Of a DNA stretch of 15,950 nucleotides, positions 8,134-15,093 are shown one piece after another. Both the position numbers and the translations under genes were made by a program. How positions within the stretch are numbered: position 1 is the first letter of the stretch; each line of letters begins with the position of its first letter. The notes beneath the pieces are model-generated. The model worked only from the letters and a program-made list of their open reading frames with translations. It made no database searches and was not told the DNA's origin. Origin of the DNA: DATELY01 sp035276085 (lineage in GTDB: Bacteria > Pseudomonadota > Gammaproteobacteria > Steroidobacterales > Steroidobacteraceae); assembly GCA_035276085.1 (NCBI GenBank), contig DATELY010000140.1, positions 1 to 15,950 of the forward strand, in the 5' to 3' direction.

Positions 8134-8193
8134 TGAAAGAAGCGGTTGGCGGTTGGCGGTTAGCGGTTGGTCAGAGGCGCTACCGCGCTTTCA
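8134..8193. repeat. Tandem GCGGTTG array inside a hairpin
   Basis: Four head-to-tail 7-base units (GCGGTTG, GCGGTTG, GCGGTTA, GCGGTTG) fill 8142-8169. The array is flanked by TGAAAG..GCGGT (8134-8146) and ACCGC..CTTTCA (8182-8193), which can pair over 11 bases with a small internal loop. It begins three bases after the activator stop codon, the same placement as the arrays after 1926 and at 3954. Confidence 0.65.
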
Positions 8194-8341
8194 TCCCTTG
8201 GGGGTCGTGCGCCGCGCGATGGAAAACTATCTAGGGTCAGGCCAAGGAGATCCGACGAGCTGAAGGAATTCGTGCACTCGCTCGAGCTGGCGAGTTGGAA
8301 GATCTGCGGCTCGCGGGGTGGACAGCGAATAGTGCGTTCTA

Positions 8342-8451
8342 CTCCCTCCCCTGCGAAGCGGGGGAGGGTTGGGGTGGGGGCAAATGGTGGTACGTCAATT
8401 CAAGAGCGCCCCCATCCTGTCCTTTCCCCCGCTTCGCAAGGGAAGGGACGC
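8342..8451. repeat. Inverted pair of GC-rich palindromic repeats
   Basis: One unit runs forward (8342-8380) and one reverse (8409-8451), with G-rich tails facing inward across a 28-base spacer. The forward unit carries four G-runs (8360-8364, 8366-8368, 8371-8374, 8376-8380) with loops of 1-2 bases, a textbook G-quadruplex pattern. The reverse unit belongs to a tail subtype (GGACAGGATGGGGG when read reversed) that also occurs at 14299. The pair lies between convergent genes, so it can act as a two-way terminator in RNA. Confidence 0.8.
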
Positions 8452-8493
8452 TTGATCAAGCCCGGTAGCTCGGTTCCAGTAGCTTGGTTTAGG

Positions 8494-9468
8494 TCATCCC
8501 AACATCCGCGTTCCCGCAGCCGTGGCCGGACGTCGCATCGAACCGCTGCCGCTCAACAGCACCTGCTCCTGCAAGCTGGCCACCACATCCTCCATCACCG
8601 CACTCCACTCCCCGACCTGCGCTTGCCGGAACAACCGCATCGTCGGATACCACGGCGTGTCGCTGCGCCCGACCATCCAGCGCCAATCGCAATCGGCCGG
8701 TAGCAGCGTCCAGACCGGCAAGCCCATCGCGCCGGCGAGATGGGCGGTGTACGCATCGACGGAGAGGATGAGATCGAGCCGCTGCATGCGACTCGCGAGC
8801 AACTCGATTTCCTTGCATGCGAGATCGTGCGCACCGAGCGCAAGCAGCTCATCGGCAGCGGCGGGGTATTGCAGCGAGTACAGCTCGATACCCTCGATGT
8901 GCTGTAGCGGCTGCAGCGCTTGAACGGGTATGCGGTGTTCGGCGGTGGATTGATCATTGCGCCAGATCAAGCCTACCTTGAGTTGCTCGCCGCCAGTGTT
9001 GGGCACGCGCGAGATCATGCGTGGAAAGAGATAAGGCACATAGCTGCTCACGCTGTCTGCTGTGGCACGCAGTGCATGTGCCAGCTCCATGCTCTCGATA
9101 TCGACGTCGTACAGGAACTCGGGCTTGCCATCATGGATGGCGGAGACGCGGTCCACACCGGGCGCTGTGGCGATGAGGGACAACAGCTCAGGCTGCAGCC
9201 ACACCGTCACTTCACGCGCGATGCGGCGTAAAGGGGCGGCGAAGCGGATGAACTGAATGGTGTCGCCCATGCCGTGATAACAGCGAATCAGCACGCGCCG
9301 GTTCGCAAACGGTTGGCCACGCCAGATGAATTGCTCATGGCGAGGCCAATCCGAACATTCTTCGTTACGCGCCAGCCGGTCGGCGAGCACGTCGTCGCAA
9401 GTCGCCCAGGCAGCGGCGAAATCGCCGCGGAGCATGGCCGCGGTCCAGGGAGCAGTGGAATTCGGCAT
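8494..9468 (-). CDS. GT9-like (heptosyltransferase-fold) protein
   Basis: This is a 324-residue protein from ATG 9468; a TTG at 9504 would add 12 residues but falls in a hairpin. It contains the pattern typical of the GT-B domain found at the end of many TPR glycosyltransferase-like proteins: CYHGMGDTIQFIRFAAPL (63-80), VGLIWRND (165-172), YSLQYP (197-202), LDLILSVDAYTAHLAGAMG (231-249), VWTLLPADCDWRW (252-264) and SPWYPTMRLFRQ-type ending (TPWYPTMRLFRQ 271-282). The His/Asp pair SVD..AHLAG is the usual nucleotide-sugar binding region of GT9. The TPR part found in many relatives is reduced to about 50 residues. It is not near LPS core or capsule genes, so the acceptor is unknown. It is convergent with the activator gene. 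The last ~20 residues (SGSGSMRRPATAA) are disordered. Confidence 0.75.
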   Translation of the reverse strand: MPNSTAPWTAAMLRGDFAAAWATCDDVLADRLARNEECSDWPRHEQFIWRGQPFANRRVLIRCYHGMGDTIQFIRFAAPLRRIAREVTVWLQPELLSLIATAPGVDRVSAIHDGKPEFLYDVDIESMELAHALRATADSVSSYVPYLFPRMISRVPNTGGEQLKVGLIWRNDQSTAEHRIPVQALQPLQHIEGIELYSLQYPAAADELLALGAHDLACKEIELLASRMQRLDLILSVDAYTAHLAGAMGLPVWTLLPADCDWRWMVGRSDTPWYPTMRLFRQAQVGEWSAVMEDVVASLQEQVLLSGSGSMRRPATAAGTRMLG

Positions 9469-9489
9469 TGTGTTGACCAATGTGTGTAG

Positions 9490-9520
9490 GGCACTTACCT
9501 GCAAATCAGGTGCAAGTGCC
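9490..9520 (-). promoter_or_regulatory. Leader hairpin upstream of the GT9-like gene
   Basis: Read on either strand, GGCACTT-ACCTG pairs with CAGGT-(GC)-AAGTGCC: 12 bp with one 2-base bulge and a 5-base loop. On the minus-strand transcript it ends 21 bases before the ATG at 9468, so it could be a translation-control hairpin or a DNA-binding site. Confidence 0.5.
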
Positions 9521-9751
9521 GCGCGACCATGTGTCCGATCTCATTAAACGTTCGAAACTGTCTAACGATCCCATCGTCTTCACCGCGGATTCGAAACGCG
9601 TGTGATCGGCGCTGCCGCAGGCGGTGAACTTCATAGCAAGCACTGCGCGACGGGGGCGCTGAGTTTCTTGTTGCGGAACTGGCCCAACGCGTCATTCGTT
9701 TGAGGAACTTGCGTTCGTTCATCACGTGCGTGCCGTCGATGCACTATTCAT

Positions 9752-9771
9752 GTGCGCAGCCGCGGGCGCAC
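9752..9771. promoter_or_regulatory. Candidate activator site upstream of the GT4 gene
   Basis: GTGCGC-N8-GCGCAC is a perfect inverted repeat centred about 70 bases before the start predicted from the sigma-54-like promoter, a reasonable place for an enhancer-binding site. No matching copy was confirmed at the other two promoters. Confidence 0.3.
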
Positions 9772-9804
9772 GTCGGCGATGAGATCTATCGCGGATGAAT
9801 CGAT

Positions 9805-9820
9805 TGGTGCCTCCTTTGCT
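9805..9820 (+). promoter_or_regulatory. Sigma-54-like promoter upstream of the GT4 gene
   Basis: TGGTGCCTCCTTTGCT has GG (9806-9807) and GC (9818-9819) with the required 10-base spacing and a perfect TTTGCT -12 element. The -24 element reads TGGTGC in place of TGGCAC. The start would be near 9831, 25 bases before the ATG. Confidence 0.5.
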
Positions 9821-9855
9821 GTGCAAGGAAGGCCGCGCCTGAGGAAGGAGTCACC

Positions 9856-11028
9856 ATGACGGACTGCATCACGCGCCCGCGCAAAATCCTGATCACTGCC
9901 GATGCCGTTGGCGGCGTGTGGACCTACGTCATGGAATTGTGTGCCGGGCTCGGGGCGAGTGACGTCGAGATCGTTCTTGCGACCATGGGACCGGAGCCCA
10001 CGCGATCGCAGCGTCAGGCCGTCGAGTGCATGGCGCATGTGCACCTGGAATGCTCCGATTTCCGCCTGGAGTGGATGCCGCATCCATGGGATGACGTCGA
10101 GCTGGCCGGTGAATGGTTGCTGGATCTGGCCGAGGTGTATCGGCCGGATCTCGTGCATCTCAATGGCTACGTGCATGCGGCGCTGCCGTGGACGATGCCG
10201 GTCGTCGTCGTGGCGCATTCGTGCATCTGGTCGTGGTGGCGCGCGGTGCATGGCAGCGACCCGCCGCAAGAATGGGATCGCTATCGCGCGGCGCTGACGC
10301 GGGGTTTGTTGTCGGCCGATGCGATCGTCGCACCGTCCGAGGCGATGTTGCGATTGCTGGAGACCTATATCCATGCCGTGCCTGTCGATGCCGCGCCGGA
10401 AGCGCGTTCGTTTGGAGACGTCGTGATTCACAACGGCATGGATCTCACGCCGCTAGGGTGCGAGGGCGAGCGGGCGCCCCTGGTGTTCGCGGCAGGTCGC
10501 TTGTGGGACGAGGCGAAGAACATTCGCACGCTGGACCGCGCCGCACGCGAGCTCGCGTGGCCCGTGTACGTCGCAGGCGAACCGATCGCGCCGCTGGGAC
10601 AGGAAATCGAGTTGACGCATGCACGCTCAATCGGTCCGTTAGCGGCAACGGAGATGCAGCAGTGGCTCGCCCGCGCATCGATCTTCGCATCGCCCGCGCT
10701 GTATGAGCCGTTCGGGCTCGCGGTGCTGGAAGCTGCCGTTCAAGGCTGTGCGCTGGTGCTCGGAGACATCCCGAGCCTGCGCGAGGTGTGGGGCGATGCG
10801 GCCCTGTACGTCCCACCGCGCGATGCAGACCGGCTCGCAGGCACGCTGTCGAGTCTCATCGACAACCCGCAACAGCTGCAGACCTATGCAACGCGTGCGC
10901 AAGCACGGGCATGCAGGTACTCGCGTAGTGCGATGGTGCACGGCTACGAGGATCTGTATGCCGCGCTGCTCCTGCGCCGGCGGTCATTCGTTGCCGAGCG
11001 GACGCACCCGCGGCGAATGCAGCAATGA
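9856..11028 (+). CDS. Family 4 (GT-B) glycosyltransferase
   Basis: This is a 390-residue cytoplasmic protein with a strong ribosome binding site (GGAAGGAG) ahead of the ATG. The N-terminal Rossmann half opens with KILITADAVGGVWTYVMEL (10-28), including the GG loop that meets the sugar nucleotide. It has DLVHLNG (98-104) and HSCIW (121-125). The C-terminal half has the donor-site motif GRLWDEAKN (214-222, Lys221) and the retaining EX7E pattern EPFGLAVLE (Glu284, Glu292). These are standard features of GT4 retaining enzymes. The tail after about 365 is Arg-rich. Donor and acceptor cannot be read from sequence; the neighbours (PRC-barrel, PLD-like) point to an envelope or stress role and not to a polysaccharide locus. 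A sigma-54-like promoter lies just upstream. Confidence 0.88.
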   Translation: MTDCITRPRKILITADAVGGVWTYVMELCAGLGASDVEIVLATMGPEPTRSQRQAVECMAHVHLECSDFRLEWMPHPWDDVELAGEWLLDLAEVYRPDLVHLNGYVHAALPWTMPVVVVAHSCIWSWWRAVHGSDPPQEWDRYRAALTRGLLSADAIVAPSEAMLRLLETYIHAVPVDAAPEARSFGDVVIHNGMDLTPLGCEGERAPLVFAAGRLWDEAKNIRTLDRAARELAWPVYVAGEPIAPLGQEIELTHARSIGPLAATEMQQWLARASIFASPALYEPFGLAVLEAAVQGCALVLGDIPSLREVWGDAALYVPPRDADRLAGTLSSLIDNPQQLQTYATRAQARACRYSRSAMVHGYEDLYAALLLRRRSFVAERTHPRRMQQ

Positions 11029-11077
11029 AGCTCGTAGAGGTCGAGGGTGTGAAGGCGACGGTCAGGCGCTGGAGCTG

Positions 11078-11107
11078 GAGCGGAGGTTGTTGTTGCAACT
11101 TCCGCTC
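11078..11107 (+). terminator. Hairpin after the GT4 gene
   Basis: GAGCGGAGGTTG and CAACTTCCGCTC form a 12-bp stem (one G-U pair) around the loop TTGTTG, about 50 bases after the stop codon. There is no clear U-tract, so it may attenuate transcription into the PRC-barrel gene and not end it. Confidence 0.5.
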
Positions 11108-11169
11108 GCTCTCACGCATTACTTCCGACGCACGTCATCACGCCCGTCGATCAGCCAGGAGCGCGGTTT

Positions 11170-11586
11170 ATGACCTTCATAACGCGGGCTGCCGGCAGGA
11201 TCATCGGCGGTCACAAGGGCGAGGGTTCGAGCGGTGAGCTCATGGAAGCGTCGGCGCTCATGCGCGAACCCGTGATCAACGCCATCGGTGAGAGTCTCGG
11301 CCAGGTGCGCGACATCGTGATCGATGTGGCCGACGGTCGGATCGTGTACGCCGTGCTCGAGTTCGCCAGCTTCCTGGGCTTGGGAGACAAGTTGTATGCC
11401 GTGCCGTGGCTGGCGCTGACCCTCGATGCGGATAACCGCTGCTTCATTCTGAATGTCGACAAACGTCGGCTGAAGGATGCGCCGGCTTTCGATAAGGACC
11501 GCTGGCCCACCCTCGCCGGATCGGAGTGGACGGTCCAGGTGGACACCTTCTACAGCGCGGAACCGTTCTGGCGCTATCACGCTTAA
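11170..11586 (+). CDS. PRC-barrel domain protein
   Basis: This is a 138-residue protein with AGGA (11157-11160) correctly spaced before the ATG. The PRC-barrel runs from about residue 26 to 100: SALMREPVINAIGESLGQVRD-type opening (28-48), the VIDVADGRIVYAVLEFASFLGLGDKLYAVPW region (50-80) and FILNVDKRRL (92-101). The fold is known from photosynthetic reaction centre subunit H and the RNA-processing protein RimM. Stand-alone versions like this one are widespread in soil and plant-associated bacteria next to stress proteins and have no established function. No signal peptide or membrane helix is seen. It lies between the GT4 and PLD-like genes on the same strand, 141 and 83 bases away, and could share their transcript. 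Confidence 0.9.
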   Translation: MTFITRAAGRIIGGHKGEGSSGELMEASALMREPVINAIGESLGQVRDIVIDVADGRIVYAVLEFASFLGLGDKLYAVPWLALTLDADNRCFILNVDKRRLKDAPAFDKDRWPTLAGSEWTVQVDTFYSAEPFWRYHA

Positions 11587-11622
11587 GAACTCTGTAAGAA
11601 GCCGTTGCGCGACGCGGAAGAA

Positions 11623-11648
11623 CTGCAGCGCGTGCTTCGCGGCTGCAG
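11623..11648 (+). promoter_or_regulatory. Hairpin overlapping the possible ribosome binding site of the PLD-like gene
   Basis: CTGCAGC (11623-11629) and GCTGCAG (11642-11648) pair perfectly over 7 bases. The only purine-rich element before the PLD start (AGGAG, 11647-11651) begins inside the right arm, so folding could limit its use. It is also unusually far (18 bases) from the ATG. Confidence 0.3.
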
Positions 11649-11669
11649 GAGCACAAGTTCCGTCCGACC

Positions 11670-13238
11670 ATGCTGTCACCCGTATTCGAGCCCGCACCCT
11701 CACTGCTACGCGAAGGCGATACTTGCTGGAAAGTGTCGACGGCGCGCCGCGCTACCTTGCTGATCGATGGCGAGGAGTATTTCAACGCGCTGCGCTCGGT
11801 GCTGCTGCAGGCACGCAAGCAGATCCTCATTGCCGGGTGGGATTTCGATACACGCGCTGAGTTGCCTGCCTACGGCCCACCGGAAAGTGAACTACGTACC
11901 GCCCCCACCGAGCTCGGCGAGCTGCTCGGCTACCTGATGCGCACGCGGCCGGGCATCGAGATTCATGTCATGCGGTGGGACTACCACGCCATCTATTGGC
12001 AGGATCGCGAATTCACCACACAGAGACGTCTGCAGAAGCTTGGCGTGCGCTTTCACAGCGATGGCGCGCATACCTTCTTCGGCTGCGTCCACCACAAAGT
12101 CGTGCTCATCGACGATGCCATCGCGTTCTGCGGCGGCATCGATCTCACCCACAAGCGCTGGGATACCTGCGGACACGATCCGAAGGACCCGCGTCGCTGC
12201 GATCACGAGGGCACGAGCTACACGCCCGTGCATGACACGCAACTGTGCGTAACCGGTCCCATTGTCGCGGTGCTGGGCGACTACTTGCGCCAGTGCTGGC
12301 ACCTTGCGACGGGTTCGTGTCCCCTGCCGCTCGAGCATCGCGCCACGCTCTGGCCCGCCGATGTGCGTGTCGACTTCTGCAACATCCGTGTCGGTGTCTC
12401 ACGTACGTTGCCGCCACGCGGTGTGCAGCCGCTGGTGCGCGAGGTCGAGCGGCTGTATCTCGCCGCCATCTCGGGGACGCAGCGCGAGCTGTACGTCGAG
12501 AACCAGTATTTCACCAGCACGGTGATCGCACAGGCGATTGCCGACCAGTGTCGCCATGTGCCGCAGCTGCAAGGGTTGTTGGTGGGCTGTGCGCGACCGA
12601 AGACGTTCTTCGAAACGCATACGATGGGGTACGGGCGCACGAACTTCTACGAAGTGCTCGCCGCCAGCCCTGCACTCGAGCGGGTGCCGCTCGTGGCGGC
12701 GCTGGACAGCAGCGGCCATGGCATCAATGTGCACTCGAAGCTCGCGATCTTCGACGATCGCCTGTTGACCGTCGGTTCGGCCAATCTCAACCGGCGTTCG
12801 ATGGGCTTCGATGTCGAATGCAATCTCGTGCTCGAGGCGCGGGATGAGGGCCAGCGTCGCCGCATGCGCTCGTTGCGCAACCGTTTGCTCGCCGAGCATC
12901 TGGACCTGACGCTGGATGAAGTGCCGTTCGCCGTTCGTCAGCACGGCTTGGCGGGGCTGCCTGCGGCGATTCAACGTCGGCGCAAACTCATAGCCGTGCA
13001 GATGAACGAGCCCAAGCCGAAGTTGGGCCCGGTGCTCGTGCCGTTCTTCGATCGCGAGCAGCCCTGGCAGTCGCTCCTGCCACCCGCGCAACGCGACACG
13101 ATTCTGAACTGGCAATCGGCCGTCGTGCTGCTCACCGTGGCCCTTGCCGCCGCACTGCTTGGCCATTCCGTGTTGAGCGATGAGGAAGCGACGCTCGCAT
13201 CGCTGCAGCGCCTGATGATGATGCTGGGAACCGGGTGA
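11670..13238 (+). CDS. Phospholipase D-like protein with C-terminal membrane helix
   Basis: This is a 522-residue protein with two HKD motifs: HHKVVLIDD (His141, Lys143, Asp148) followed by FCGGIDLTHKRWD, and VHSKLAIFDD (His355, Lys357, Asp362) followed by GSANLNRRS. Both halves are intact, so a catalytically competent phosphodiesterase/transphosphatidylase is predicted. The opening ~60 residues (LLREGDTCWKV, then LIDGEEYFNALRSVLLQARKQILIAGWDFD) are typical of the large PLD1/PLD2-like bacterial group. It has no signal peptide. A hydrophobic helix at about 483-500 anchors the C terminus, and the protein stops ~20 residues later; some relatives continue into a multi-helix VTT/DedA-like domain, which is absent here. 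Substrate could be phosphatidylcholine, cardiolipin or another phosphodiester. Start uncertain because the ribosome binding site is weak. Confidence 0.92.
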   Translation: MLSPVFEPAPSLLREGDTCWKVSTARRATLLIDGEEYFNALRSVLLQARKQILIAGWDFDTRAELPAYGPPESELRTAPTELGELLGYLMRTRPGIEIHVMRWDYHAIYWQDREFTTQRRLQKLGVRFHSDGAHTFFGCVHHKVVLIDDAIAFCGGIDLTHKRWDTCGHDPKDPRRCDHEGTSYTPVHDTQLCVTGPIVAVLGDYLRQCWHLATGSCPLPLEHRATLWPADVRVDFCNIRVGVSRTLPPRGVQPLVREVERLYLAAISGTQRELYVENQYFTSTVIAQAIADQCRHVPQLQGLLVGCARPKTFFETHTMGYGRTNFYEVLAASPALERVPLVAALDSSGHGINVHSKLAIFDDRLLTVGSANLNRRSMGFDVECNLVLEARDEGQRRRMRSLRNRLLAEHLDLTLDEVPFAVRQHGLAGLPAAIQRRRKLIAVQMNEPKPKLGPVLVPFFDREQPWQSLLPPAQRDTILNWQSAVVLLTVALAAALLGHSVLSDEEATLASLQRLMMMLGTG

Positions 13239-13258
13239 GTCGCGACTGACTCGCTTTT
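13237..13258 (+). terminator. Weak terminator after the PLD-like gene
   Basis: GAGTC (13237-13241) and GACTC (13248-13252) form a 5-bp stem overlapping the stop codon, followed by GCTTTTCC. The stem is short, so read-through into the protease gene is likely. Confidence 0.3.
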
Positions 13259-13322
13259 CCCGCTGTCCGGCGCGAAGATCTGAGCGTAAAACCGCTGGCG
13301 TGATCGCACGGGGACTCTCGCA

Positions 13323-14273
13323 ATGCAGCGTGCGTGCGTTGTGATGCTGGTTTCGTCGCTCGGACTCCCACTCTGTATGGCGACTGCGGGCGACATTGGC
13401 CTGTCCCAGGTGCCTGTCGATACGCCGACGCTCGAAGAGATCCTCGTTGAAGCGCCCGAACCGCGCTACGTCGCACCGACGCTGCGCGACCGCATCGGCC
13501 GTGTATGGGCGCCCGTCATGATCAATGGCCAGGGACCCTTCCGTCTGGTGCTCGATACGGGCGCGACGACGTCGGCCATCGTGAGCTCCGTGGCCGAGCG
13601 TCTGGGCATGCCGACTTCGGCATCCAATACGACGAAGCTGAATGGTGCGACCGGCGCACTGATGGTTCCTTACGTCGTTGCGGATCGACTCGAGATCGGC
13701 GATCTGCTGGTGGAGAACGCCAAGCTGCCGATCGTGCCGGATGTGTTCGGCGGCGCCGAAGGCGTGTTGGGCACCCAGGGACTGGGCGACAAGCGCATCT
13801 ACATCGATTTTCGCAAGGACCTCATCGAGATCGCGTTCTCCCGCGGCAAGCCACACCCGCAGGGATTCTCCAGCCTCACATTCGACACGGCACGCGGGCG
13901 GCTCGTCATGCTGAAACTACGCGTGGGCGGGGTGCGCGCCCAGGCGATCATCGATACCGGCGCACAGCACACGATCGGCAACAACAGCCTGCGCGAGGCG
14001 CTGCTGTTACGACGACGTGAAGTCCAGGACGCCGACATCATCGGCGTCACGCTCGACATCGCGCAGGGCGAAAGCATTGCGACGCCACCGATCGCGCTGG
14101 GCGACGTCGAGATCCGCAACTTGCGCATCACGTTCGGCGACATGTTCATCTTCGATCACTGGAAGCTCAATCAGGAGCCGGCGCTACTCATCGGCATGGA
14201 TGTCATCGCGTCGCTGGAGACGTTCGTCATCGATTACAAGCGGCGGGAGGTGCATCTGCGCCCGCGGCGGTAG
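13323..14273 (+). CDS. Exported retropepsin-like aspartic protease
   Basis: This is a 316-residue protein. Residues 1-22 look like a Sec signal peptide (core VVMLVSSLGLPLCMA, cleavage near ATA or AGD). Two retropepsin-like halves follow. The first has hydrophobic-DTG at LVLDTGATTSAIVS (76-89, Asp78). The second has AIIDTGAQHTIGN (208-220, Asp211). Near the end comes ALLIGMDVI (287-295), the conserved strand after the flap. Bacterial proteins with tandem DTG domains are aspartyl protease family members, usually periplasmic, with substrates largely unknown. Carrying both halves in one chain makes it a pepsin-like pseudo-dimer, unlike single-domain dimerising retropepsins. It starts 84 bases after the PLD-like gene with GGGGA about 9 bases before the ATG. 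It is convergent with the acidic-protein gene. Confidence 0.88.
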   Translation: MQRACVVMLVSSLGLPLCMATAGDIGLSQVPVDTPTLEEILVEAPEPRYVAPTLRDRIGRVWAPVMINGQGPFRLVLDTGATTSAIVSSVAERLGMPTSASNTTKLNGATGALMVPYVVADRLEIGDLLVENAKLPIVPDVFGGAEGVLGTQGLGDKRIYIDFRKDLIEIAFSRGKPHPQGFSSLTFDTARGRLVMLKLRVGGVRAQAIIDTGAQHTIGNNSLREALLLRRREVQDADIIGVTLDIAQGESIATPPIALGDVEIRNLRITFGDMFIFDHWKLNQEPALLIGMDVIASLETFVIDYKRREVHLRPRR

Positions 14274-14298
14274 CGGCCGTGCTACCGACTGTGCCATT

Positions 14299-14413
14299 GC
14301 GTCCCTTCCCCTGCGAAGCGGGGGAAGGACAGGATGGGGGTTCTCTCACACCGCGCACGCAACGCCGCGAGCCCCCACCCTGTCCCTCCCCCGCTGCGCA
14401 AGGGAGGGGACGC
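14299..14413. repeat. Inverted pair of GC-rich palindromic repeats
   Basis: Forward unit 14299-14340 and reverse unit 14372-14413 are 42 bases each, largely complementary, with a 31-base spacer and G-tails inward. Both are of the GGACAGG-R-TGGGGG tail subtype; the forward unit is nearly identical to the reversed unit at 8409-8451. The pair fills the gap between two convergent genes and can fold as a long two-way terminator hairpin. Confidence 0.82.
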
Positions 14414-14448
14414 ACATATCGCCATCCCTTGAACTGAAAGTCTTTCCT

Positions 14449-14880
14449 TCACTTGCTCTTTTTCCCGCGACCGGGCGGCTCGTCGTCCTCTTCATCTTCA
14501 TCCTCGATCTCTTCATCGTCCTCATCGTCCCAGTCCTCATCCTCATCTTCTTCCTCGAGATCCTCATCCTCTTCTTCGGAGGCGTTCAACGCGTCCTCAT
14601 CCAGCGTGTCGCGATCGACGAATTTGAAGAAGCGGCTGACGTGACCGTCTGCGGTTTTCTCCTGGTACAGAAACGCAAGCTCGTTGCCGTCGAAGGCCTG
14701 GAAGAACTCGTCCCAACCGATCTCCTCCAGGTTTTCTTCCTTCGGGTCGAAATCGATTCGTAACAATCCACCCGGGCTCTTGGCGCGGCGCGTCGCTTTC
14801 ACCGCAGCGGGATGACCGCCGCGTGCTTCTGCCCATGAGCGGATCTTGTCGTGACTCGTCGTCGCTTGTGCTCGTTCCAT
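14449..14880 (-). CDS. Small conserved protein with polyacidic tail
   Basis: This is a 143-residue protein from the ATG at 14880, which has AGGAG ahead of it; the longer frame upstream (to 14982) would cross the sigma-54 promoter. The N-terminal part (about 7-97) is a recognisable small family: SHDKIRSWAEARGGHPAAVKAT (9-30), LLRIDF (39-44), LEEIGWDEFFQAFDGNELAFLYQE (51-74) and SRFFKFVDRD (82-91). Relatives are common in soil proteobacteria and often mislabelled as glucan branching enzyme; no enzyme activity is evident at this size. Residues 101-134 are almost entirely Asp/Glu, followed by a basic end (GRGKKSK). The tail may bind cations or basic proteins, or keep the protein soluble in stress (inference). 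A strong sigma-54 promoter precedes it. Confidence 0.85.
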   Translation of the reverse strand: MERAQATTSHDKIRSWAEARGGHPAAVKATRRAKSPGGLLRIDFDPKEENLEEIGWDEFFQAFDGNELAFLYQEKTADGHVSRFFKFVDRDTLDEDALNASEEEDEDLEEEDEDEDWDDEDDEEIEDEDEEDDEPPGRGKKSK

Positions 14881-14919
14881 GACGTGCTCCTGCTGTGAAT
14901 GTGTTTGCCGAGTGCAAGG

Positions 14920-14935
14920 AGCAAGTTGTATGCCA
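14920..14935 (-). promoter_or_regulatory. Sigma-54 (RpoN) promoter upstream of the acidic-protein gene
   Basis: On the minus strand the sequence is TGGCATACAACTTGCT: TGGCA then N6 then TTGCT, with GG and GC exactly 10 bases apart. It has the same single deviation (TGGCAT for TGGCAC) as the promoter at 5971. The start would be near 14909, about 30 bases before the ATG. Confidence 0.78.
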
Positions 14936-15093
14936 GTAGCAAACGGGCACGAGACCCACAGTGGCTGGCGAGTGAAATCCACTTCAGGTCGGCGGTGACT
15001 TGCGCCACTGCACGATTCGCGGGCGCTCCTGCTTGTCGGTCAACACAACGAGACGCAGCAGGGCGCCTGCAGATTTGCGCTGGTGTGTGATTG

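Larger units (their letters stand above)
8132..8493. other. Intergenic region between convergent activator and GT9-like genes
   Basis: These 362 bases contain the GCGGTTG array at 8134-8193, a stretch at about 8200-8335 in which I see no gene or motif, and the inverted pair of GC-rich repeats at 8342-8451. Frames running through it lack ribosome binding sites and cross the repeats. Confidence 0.6.
9469..9855. other. Intergenic region between divergent GT9-like and GT4 genes
   Basis: These 387 bases hold a leader hairpin (9490-9520), an inverted repeat (9752-9771) and a sigma-54-like promoter (9805-9820). A minus-strand frame at 9495-9725 is open but has no ribosome binding site, and no family is recognised; I do not call it. 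The stretch 9530-9740 shows nothing else I can support. Confidence 0.55.

Noticed and set aside
8342..8451. CRISPR-like repeats
   Set aside because: Units occur in inverted pairs and are dispersed, not in regularly spaced direct arrays, and there are no cas genes.
9495..9725. 76-residue minus-strand frame in the divergent gap
   Set aside because: No ribosome binding site, no family recognised, Arg-rich; considered as a transposase remnant but nothing supports it.
11081..11096. Possible sigma-54 promoter before the PRC-barrel gene
   Set aside because: GG and GC are 11 bases apart, not 10, and the sequence is better explained as the left arm of a hairpin.
11616..11629. GG-N10-GC spacing before the PLD-like gene
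   Set aside because: Spacing fits but the -24 and -12 elements (CGGAAG, CAGC) do not resemble the consensus.
12399..13856. 485-residue minus-strand frame across PLD-like and protease genes
   Set aside because: Spans two genes with catalytic motifs in the plus frames and has no recognisable domain.
14453..14644. Ser-rich plus-strand frame opposite the acidic tail
   Set aside because: It is simply the antisense of GAA/GAC/GAG codons; the minus frame belongs to a conserved family.
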